A stretch of DNA of 57,319 bases from Nonomuraea terrae (GTDB lineage: Bacteria; Actinomycetota; Actinomycetes; Streptosporangiales; Streptosporangiaceae), in NCBI RefSeq assembly GCF_004348995.1, contig NZ_SMKQ01000031.1:1-57319 (forward strand). The letters run 5' to 3'. A program made the translations under genes and the position numbers. The notes below the pieces were generated by a model. It did no database searches. It was not told the origin of the DNA and saw nothing but the letters and a program-made list of their open reading frames with translations. How positions within the stretch are numbered: position 1 is the first letter of the stretch; the number at the start of each line of letters is the position of its first letter. Below are positions 51,382 through 57,319 of this stretch, piece by piece.

Positions 51382-52929
51382 ATGCGCGACGCACCCGTCC
51401 TGCTGGAGATGCGTGCGATCACCAAGGAGTTCCCCGGGGTCAAGGCGCTCTCCGACGTCAACCTGGTGGTCCGGCAGGGCGAGATCCACGCGATCGCCGG
51501 GGAGAACGGCGCCGGCAAGTCCACGCTGATGAAGGTGCTCAGCGGGGTCCACCCTTACGGCAGCTACACCGGCCAGATCCTCTACCAGGGCACGGAGAGC
51601 CGGTTCTCCGACATCCGGGCCAGCGAGAACGCCGGCATCGTGATCATCCACCAGGAGCTCGCCCTGGTGCCCGGCCTGTCCATCACCGAGAACATCTTCC
51701 TCGGCAACGAGCCGCGCCGCGGCGGCGTGATCGACTGGAAGACCGCCAACCGCCGGGCGCTGGAGCTGATGGCCCTGGTCGGCCTGGAAGAGGACCCCGA
51801 CACGCTGATCAAGGACATCGGCGTGGGCAAGCAGCAGCTGGTGGAGATCGCCAAGGCGTTCGCCAAGAACGTGCGGCTGCTCATCCTCGACGAGCCCACC
51901 GCCGCGCTGAACGAGACGGACTCCCAGCACCTGCTGGAGCTGATGCGCGACTTCAAGCAGCGGGGCATCACCTCGATCATCATCTCCCACAAGCTCAACG
52001 AGATCGCCGAGATCGCCGACGCGATCACCATCCTGCGCGACGGCCACACGATCGAGACCCTCGACGTCAAGGCCGACGGTGTCGACGAGGACCGGATCGT
52101 GCGCGGCATGGTCGGCCGCGAGCTGCACAGCCGCTTCCCCGACCACACCCCGGACATCGGCGAGGTCTTCTTCGAGGTACGCGACTGGACGGTCCGGCAT
52201 CCGGTGGCGAGCGACCGCCTGGTGGCCAAGAACGCGAGCTTCACCGTGCGCAGGGGCGAGATCGTCGGGTTCGCCGGCCTGATGGGCGCCGGGCGCACCG
52301 AGCTGGCGATGAGCATCTTCGGCCGCTCGTACGGCGTCTACGCCTCCGGGCAGATCTTCAAGGACGGCCGGGAGATCGTGATCAAGTCCGTGTCGGACGC
52401 CATCGAGCACGGCCTGGCGTACGTCAGCGAGGACCGCAAGTCGATCGGCCTGAACCTGCTCGACGACATCAAGACCTCGGTGGTGTCCGCCAAACTGTCC
52501 AAGATCACCAGCCACGGCGTGATCGACCACGTACGCGAGCACCGGGCGGCCGAGGACTACCGGACGAGCCTGCGCGTCAAGGCGCCCACCGTCGACGAGC
52601 CGGTCACCACGCTCTCCGGTGGCAACCAGCAGAAGGTCGTGCTGGCCAAGTGGATGTTCACCGATCCCGACCTGCTGATCCTCGACGAGCCCACCCGGGG
52701 CATCGACGTGGGCGCCAAGTACGAGATCTACGGCATCATCCAGCGCCTGGCCGACCAGGGCAAAGGCGTCATCGTCATCTCGTCGGAGCTGCCCGAGCTG
52801 ATCGGCCTGTGCGACCGGATCTACACGGTCTTCGAAGGCACCATCACCGGCGACATCCCCCGCCGGGACGCCGACCCGGAACTCCTGCTGAAACAGATGA
52901 CCTCAGTGAAGAAAGCACAGCGATCATGA
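51382..52929 (+). CDS. mmsA: Multiple-monosaccharide ABC importer ATP-binding protein (MmsA-like)
   Basis: 515 residues with two fused nucleotide-binding domains (CUT2 class): first Walker [10 protein letters not shown] at 40-48 with [35 protein letters not shown]; the second NBD has a degenerate Walker A ([10 protein letters not shown]) and [40 protein letters not shown]. Best match in style to MmsA/XylG proteins. ATG has GGGGGAAG upstream. Coupled to the permease by ATGA. Confidence 0.93.
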   Translation: MRDAPVLLEMRAITKEFPGVKALSDVNLVVRQGEIHAIAGENGAGKSTLMKVLSGVHPYGSYTGQILYQGTESRFSDIRASENAGIVIIHQELALVPGLSITENIFLGNEPRRGGVIDWKTANRRALELMALVGLEEDPDTLIKDIGVGKQQLVEIAKAFAKNVRLLILDEPTAALNETDSQHLLELMRDFKQRGITSIIISHKLNEIAEIADAITILRDGHTIETLDVKADGVDEDRIVRGMVGRELHSRFPDHTPDIGEVFFEVRDWTVRHPVASDRLVAKNASFTVRRGEIVGFAGLMGAGRTELAMSIFGRSYGVYASGQIFKDGREIVIKSVSDAIEHGLAYVSEDRKSIGLNLLDDIKTSVVSAKLSKITSHGVIDHVREHRAAEDYRTSLRVKAPTVDEPVTTLSGGNQQKVVLAKWMFTDPDLLILDEPTRGIDVGAKYEIYGIIQRLADQGKGVIVISSELPELIGLCDRIYTVFEGTITGDIPRRDADPELLLKQMTSVKKAQRS

Positions 52930-54224
52930 GCCGCGTGAAAGAACTCCAGAAGTCCCTGTTCGGAGGCAACACCTCCAACGCCCGGCAGTTCGGGATGATC
53001 TTCACGCTGGTGGCGATCGTCCTGCTGTTCGAGATCCTGACCAACGGCCTCACGCTGAACCCGGGCAACCTCATCTCCCTGGTGAGCCAGTACTCCTACA
53101 TCCTGCTGCTGGCCATCGGGATGCTGATGGTCATCGTCGCCGGGCACATCGACCTGTCCGTCGGCTCGATCGCCGCGTTCGTCGGCATCGTGGTCGCCAA
53201 GGTCATGCAGGACTACGCGGTGCCATGGTTCCTCGCCGTCCTGATCGGCCTGGCGGTCGGCGCCGTCATCGGCGCCTGGCAAGGGTTCTGGGTCGCGTAC
53301 GTCGGCGTGCCGGCGTTCATCGTCACGCTGGCCGGCATGATGCTCTTCCGGGGCGGCAACCAGTTCATCGGCAACGCCAACACCATCCCCGTTCCCGAGG
53401 GGTTCCGGGTCATCGGCTCCGGCTTCCTGCCGGAGGTCGGCCCCGACACCGGTTACAACAACCTGACGCTCCTGCTCGGCCTGGTGGTCTGCGTGGCGGT
53501 GGTCGTCCGGGAGTGGCGGGGCCGCCGCACCCGGCGGGAGATGGGGGCCGACGCCGCCCCGATGTGGATCTCGGTGATCCGGGTGGCCTTCCCGCTCGCC
53601 GTGGTGGTGTTCGCGACCCTGCAGTTCGCCGGCGGACGGATCGGCACGAGCTTCCCGGTCTCCGGCATCATCCTCGGCGTCCTGGTCGTGATCTACTCGT
53701 TCATCACCCGCAACACCGCGGGCGGCCGGCACATCTACGCCGTCGGCGGCAACGCCCGGGCCGCCGAGCTGTCCGGCGTCAAGCTGAAGCGCGTCAACTT
53801 CATGGTCATGATGAACATGTCGGTCCTGGCGGCCCTGGCCGGCATGATCTTCGTCGCCCGCTCGGCCGCCTCCGGCCCGCAGGACGGCATCGGCTGGGAG
53901 CTCGACGCGATCGCCGCCGTCTTCATCGGCGGCGCGGCCGTCTCCGGCGGCCTCGGCACGATCAGCGGCTCCATCGTGGGCGGCCTGGTCATGGCCGTGC
54001 TCAACAACGGCCTGCAACTGCTGGGCGTGGGGTCCGACCGGGTGCAGATCATCAAGGGCCTGGTCCTGCTGCTGGCCGTCGCGTTCGACGTCTACAACAA
54101 GAAGCAGGGGCGTTTCTCCGTCATCGACTCGCTGATGCGCCCCTTCCGCCGTGACACCCCGACCGGCCCGGCCTCTCCCGCCGAGCCGGGCCAGGAACGC
54201 GGCAAGAGTCCGGTGGCCGGCTGA
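52926..54224 (+). CDS. mmsB: Multiple-monosaccharide ABC importer permease (MmsB-like)
   Basis: 432 residues, about ten spans. CUT2 permease signature [22 protein letters not shown], then [40 protein letters not shown] and [36 protein letters not shown] hydrophilic insert around 200-220 carries the basic [11 protein letters not shown]. Overlaps the ATPase stop. Confidence 0.93.
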   Translation: MSRVKELQKSLFGGNTSNARQFGMIFTLVAIVLLFEILTNGLTLNPGNLISLVSQYSYILLLAIGMLMVIVAGHIDLSVGSIAAFVGIVVAKVMQDYAVPWFLAVLIGLAVGAVIGAWQGFWVAYVGVPAFIVTLAGMMLFRGGNQFIGNANTIPVPEGFRVIGSGFLPEVGPDTGYNNLTLLLGLVVCVAVVVREWRGRRTRREMGADAAPMWISVIRVAFPLAVVVFATLQFAGGRIGTSFPVSGIILGVLVVIYSFITRNTAGGRHIYAVGGNARAAELSGVKLKRVNFMVMMNMSVLAALAGMIFVARSAASGPQDGIGWELDAIAAVFIGGAAVSGGLGTISGSIVGGLVMAVLNNGLQLLGVGSDRVQIIKGLVLLLAVAFDVYNKKQGRFSVIDSLMRPFRRDTPTGPASPAEPGQERGKSPVAG

Positions 54225-54233
54225 CGGCCGGCC
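54215..54233 (+). other. Small hairpin at the permease stop, before the binding-protein gene
   Basis: GGCCGGC and GCCGGCC form a 7-bp stem across a 5-bp loop containing the stop codon. It may stabilise or terminate part of the transcript so that the binding protein is made at a different level. Confidence 0.35.
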
Positions 54234-54290
54234 GGCCCCCTACGCGGTAAGCCTCCACCTCGTCATATTTCCAAGAAGGGCAGCTGAAAA

Positions 54291-55397
54291 ATGCGCAATA
54301 TCCTGGTCAGGGGTGTGGCAGCCGCAGCCGTCGCGCTGCTGACGCTCACCGCCTGCTCCCAGCGTTCACAGGACGCCGGCGCCGACGGCGCCTCGGCGGA
54401 GGCCGCGAAGGGCTTCCCGGCCAACTCGGTGATCGGCGTCGCGCTGCCGGCGAAGACGTCGGAGAACTGGGTCCTGGCCGGCGACCTGTTCACCAACGGC
54501 CTGAAGGAAGCCGGCTTCCAGTCCGACGTGCAGTACGCCGGCTCCTCCACCACCGTCGCCGACCAGCAGTCGCAGATCCAGGCGATGGTCACCAAGGGCG
54601 CCAAGGTGATCGTCATCGGCGCGACCGACGCCGCGCAGCTGAGCACCCAGGTGGAGGCCGCCAAGGCCGCCGGCGCGGTCGTCATCGCCTACGACCGGCT
54701 CATCAAGAACACCGAGGGCGTCGACTACTACGTCGCGTACGACAACTACAAGGTCGGCCAGCTCCAGGGCCAGGCCCTGCTGGACGGCATGAAGGAGAAG
54801 AAGCCGGAGGGCCCGTACACCATCGAGCTGTTCTCCGGCTCCCCCGACGACAACAACTCGGCGGTCTTCTTCGACGGCGCGATGAGCGTGCTGAAGCCGG
54901 CGATCGACAAGGGTGACGTGGTGGTCGGCTCGGGCCAGACCGACATCAAGCAGACCGCCACGGACGGCTGGAAGGCCGAGAACGCCCAGCGGCGGATGGA
55001 CTCACTGCTCACCTCCACCTACACCAGCAAGACCCTGGACGGCGTGCTCTCCCCCAACGACACGCTGGCCCGCGCCATCCTGACCTCGGTCAAGGGCGCC
55101 GGCAAGCCGGTGCCGGTGGTCACCGGCCAGGACTCCGAGGTTGAGTCGGTCAAGTCGATCGTGGCCGGCGAGCAGTACTCCACGATCAACAAGGACACCC
55201 GCAACCTCGTCAAGCAGACCATCCAGATGGTCAAGGATCTGCAGGCCGGCAAGGACCCGCAGATCAACGACACCAAGTCGTACAACAACGGCGTGAAGGT
55301 CGTCCCGGCCTACCTCCTGGAGCCGCAGATCGTCACCAAGGAGAACGCCGCCGAGGCGTACGCCGACGACCCCAACCTTGCTCCTCTGACGAAGTAG
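54291..55397 (+). CDS. chvE: Multiple-monosaccharide ABC importer substrate-binding lipoprotein (ChvE-like)
   Basis: 368 residues: lipobox LTLTAC (Cys22), IGVALPAKTSENWVLAGDLFTNGLKEAG, IVIGATDAAQLSTQVEAAKAAGAVVIAYDRLI, YVAYDNYKVGQLQGQALLDGM and ELFSGSPDDNNSAVFFDGAMSVLKP, all typical of ChvE/XylF-type sugar-binding proteins. The ATG follows AAGGGCAGCTG. Captures aldoses outside the membrane for MmsAB. Confidence 0.93.
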   Translation: MRNILVRGVAAAAVALLTLTACSQRSQDAGADGASAEAAKGFPANSVIGVALPAKTSENWVLAGDLFTNGLKEAGFQSDVQYAGSSTTVADQQSQIQAMVTKGAKVIVIGATDAAQLSTQVEAAKAAGAVVIAYDRLIKNTEGVDYYVAYDNYKVGQLQGQALLDGMKEKKPEGPYTIELFSGSPDDNNSAVFFDGAMSVLKPAIDKGDVVVGSGQTDIKQTATDGWKAENAQRRMDSLLTSTYTSKTLDGVLSPNDTLARAILTSVKGAGKPVPVVTGQDSEVESVKSIVAGEQYSTINKDTRNLVKQTIQMVKDLQAGKDPQINDTKSYNNGVKVVPAYLLEPQIVTKENAAEAYADDPNLAPLTK

Positions 55398-55401
55398 CCG
55401 C

Positions 55402-55426
55402 GTGGGTCCCGTGCTACGGGACCCAC
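55402..55426 (+). terminator. Rho-independent-like terminator after the sugar ABC operon
   Basis: GTGGGTCCCGT-GCT-ACGGGACCCAC, an 11-bp perfect stem with a 3-base loop, 5 bp after the chvE stop, followed by CGCCCTTCTGT. Confidence 0.85.
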
Positions 55427-55513
55427 CGCCCTTCTGTCCGCTTTATCCCGATCTTCACTTGCGCGGCGATCAATGGCCCGCGGGCCGTCACCCCACGGTG
55501 ATCGAATCCCGCC

Positions 55514-57310
55514 ATGCAACAGAGCAGCTTCCGGCGCTGGACGATGTTGTCCCCCGTCCTGTCCGCCGTCCTGGCCGTTTCGGCCGTCACGACCCTGCAG
55601 ACCGGCGTCGCCCAGGCCGCCGAGGCGCCCGTGGACGTGCAACTGCTGTCCATCACCGACTTGCACGGGTACCTCACCCCGCAGAACGACGCCGCGAACG
55701 GCACGGTGAAGGACGCCCAGGGCAACAGCATCGTGGTGGGCGGCGCCCCGTACATCGCCACGCACCTGAAGAACCTGAGGCAGGGTCACAAGAACTCGAT
55801 CACGTTCACCACCGGCGACGACTTCAGCGGCTGGCCCACCGAGGTGGCCTACCACCAGGACGAGCCGACGATCGAGTTCCTCAACGCGATCGGCGTGGAG
55901 TTCGCCGCGGTGGGCAACCACGAGCTCGACCGGTCTCTGGAGTTCCTGCGCGACCACATGGACAAGGGCCGCTGTTTCGGCGAGATCGACGTGGACAGCT
56001 GCTTCACCGACTCCACCGGCCGCAGATTCCGGGGAGCGGACTACACGATCTCCTCCGCGAACATCACCCGCAAGGGCTCCACGAAACCGATCTTCCAGCC
56101 GTACGTCATCAAGCAGGTGAAGGTCACGGGCGGCAGGAACGTCCGGATCGGGTTCATCAACCTGACCACCCCCACCACGGTCACCGGTTCGACGTCCTAC
56201 CAGCCGGACCTGGACAACCTGCCGCTGGTGGAGACCGCGAACAGGTACGCGGCCGAGCTGAAGCGCCGCGGCGTCGAGGCGATCGTGGCCAACGTGCACG
56301 AGGGCGGGACGGCCGGGGACGTCTACGACCGATGCGGCACCCCCTCGGGACCGGTCTTCGACTTCGCCGAGCAGGCCTCCCCCGACATCGACGCGATCAT
56401 CACCGGCCACTGGCACGCGCTGTTCAACGACTGCGTGGTCCCCGACCCGGCGGGCAACCCCCGGCCGGTGGTGGAGGCGGCCAACCACGGGCGCCTGATC
56501 AACGAGATGAACCTCAAGATCGACCCGCGCACCGGTGACGTCCTCCGCTCCGCCACCACCACGGTGAACCACCCGGTCACCCGGGACGTCACCCCCGATC
56601 CCGCGATGACCCGGCTCGTCGACTACTGGAAGACCCGCGCCGCCCGGACGGCCGCCCGCCCGGTCGGCAGGATCAGCGGTGACATCACCCGCGCCCGCGC
56701 CGCCGACGGCGAGAGCTCGCTGGGCAACCTCATCGCCGACGCGCAGTACGCCGACGCCGTACGGACGGCCGGCGGCCCCGTCGACCTCGCGCTGGTGGCC
56801 ACGGCGCCGCTGAAGGGCTCCAACAGCCTGCGCGGCGATCTGCGCTTCGCCAAGGGCGCCGACCCGGCCGACGGCGACGGCACCGTCCTGTTCGGGGAGG
56901 CCTGGGCCGCGTACGGCTACGCGAATCCCGTGATCACCGCCTCCCTCACCGGGCAGCAGCTGGAGCAGGCCCTGGAGCAGCAGTGGCAGACGCAGCCCGA
57001 CGGCACGGTGCGCTTCAGCCCGCTGGCCGTCTCAGCCGGCGTCCGGTACTCCTATGACGCCTCACGGCCGGTCGGCGACCGGGTCGACCCCGCCGACGTG
57101 CTGGTCGACGGCGCGCCGCTGGACACCGGGCGGACCTACCGGGTGGCCGCCCTCGCGTACACCCTGATCGGAGCCGACGGCTTCGACGCCCTGGCCGCCT
57201 TCACCGACCCGGTACGCGGCTCCCGCGACTACGACGCCTTCCGCACCTACCTCCAGTCCAAGGACACGATCGTCCCTCCCGCACTCGACCGCGTCACCGC
57301 CGCCCTCTGA
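55514..57310 (+). CDS. Secreted bifunctional metallophosphatase/5'-nucleotidase
   Basis: 598 residues. Signal peptide to AVAQA region (cleavage near AQA-AEAP), then a calcineurin-like metallophosphoesterase domain: ITDLHGYL (Asp49, His51), TTGDDFSGW, AVGNHELD near 134-139, VANVHEGG and ITGHWHALF. The 5'-nucleotidase C-terminal domain follows (SSLGNLIADAQYADAVR, FGEAWAAYGYANPVITASLTGQQLEQALEQQW). It dephosphorylates extracellular nucleotides. Complete in the window, ending 9 bp before its edge. It lies after a terminator and lacks the shared GACAACGTTGTC site, so it is probably independently expressed. Confidence 0.92.
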   Translation: MQQSSFRRWTMLSPVLSAVLAVSAVTTLQTGVAQAAEAPVDVQLLSITDLHGYLTPQNDAANGTVKDAQGNSIVVGGAPYIATHLKNLRQGHKNSITFTTGDDFSGWPTEVAYHQDEPTIEFLNAIGVEFAAVGNHELDRSLEFLRDHMDKGRCFGEIDVDSCFTDSTGRRFRGADYTISSANITRKGSTKPIFQPYVIKQVKVTGGRNVRIGFINLTTPTTVTGSTSYQPDLDNLPLVETANRYAAELKRRGVEAIVANVHEGGTAGDVYDRCGTPSGPVFDFAEQASPDIDAIITGHWHALFNDCVVPDPAGNPRPVVEAANHGRLINEMNLKIDPRTGDVLRSATTTVNHPVTRDVTPDPAMTRLVDYWKTRAARTAARPVGRISGDITRARAADGESSLGNLIADAQYADAVRTAGGPVDLALVATAPLKGSNSLRGDLRFAKGADPADGDGTVLFGEAWAAYGYANPVITASLTGQQLEQALEQQWQTQPDGTVRFSPLAVSAGVRYSYDASRPVGDRVDPADVLVDGAPLDTGRTYRVAALAYTLIGADGFDALAAFTDPVRGSRDYDAFRTYLQSKDTIVPPALDRVTAAL

Positions 57311-57319
57311 GCATGGGCC

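Overview
The window is very GC-rich, densely packed, and rich in GTG/TTG starts and 1-4 bp stop/start overlaps. It also has iron-box control, F420-type enzymes, LuxR/RsbW-like regulators and secreted modular hydrolases. Together these point to a filamentous actinomycete; Streptosporangiales (Nonomuraea-like) is my guess, by inference only. I see no rRNA, tRNA or CRISPR array.

Layout. 0-6.8 kb: a SWIM zinc-finger protein diverges from a translationally coupled hydrolase run (C39-like peptidase, S9 peptidase, M20 peptidase, erythromycin-esterase-like protein). 6.8-9.1 kb: a YtrA-type GntR/ABC-2 exporter operon with a near-perfect operator hairpin. 9.2-15 kb: small housekeeping and regulatory genes (hypothetical, DUF427, PAP2-like, DUF2975/XRE pair, cytidylyltransferase-like, RsbW-like ATPase, RTX-repeat secreted protein, LuxR regulator). 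15.1-16.5 kb: a short leader ORF with three consecutive Thr codons and a GC hairpin precede a catalytic-core-only threonyl-tRNA synthetase. 16.5-20 kb: a TAXI-TRAP transporter with DUF1850. 20-25.8 kb: CorA, two DUF72 proteins, a YibE/F protein and NAD kinase, with a decayed IS5-family element inserted exactly between two convergent stop codons.

25.9-37.1 kb is an aldarate (glucarate/galactarate/talarate) utilisation island: two glucarate dehydratase-like enzymes, 5-dehydro-4-deoxyglucarate dehydratase, two tandem talarate/galactarate dehydratase-like paralogues, a complete TctCBA uptake system with an embedded universal stress protein, a LysR regulator and a FadR-type GntR regulator. A GTATC-N4-GATAC palindrome lies both at the lysR/tctC divergent promoter and before kdgD, which links them into one regulon. 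37.3-41.2 kb is an iron-siderophore ABC importer (ATPase, lipoprotein, double-length permease) behind an IdeR/DtxR-type iron box.

41.3-43 kb: a transposase scrap, then a divergent LLM oxidoreductase/TetR pair with two copies of the same operator. 43.3-57.3 kb: a secreted endonuclease/exonuclease/phosphatase-family protein, a 1874-residue secreted GH92 alpha-mannosidase-like enzyme, a ROK sugar kinase, an MmsAB/ChvE-type sugar ABC importer and a secreted 5'-nucleotidase. The GH92, ROK and ABC transcription units each carry a GACAACGTTGTC-type operator. I infer a glycan-degradation and uptake regulon whose repressor is not in the window.
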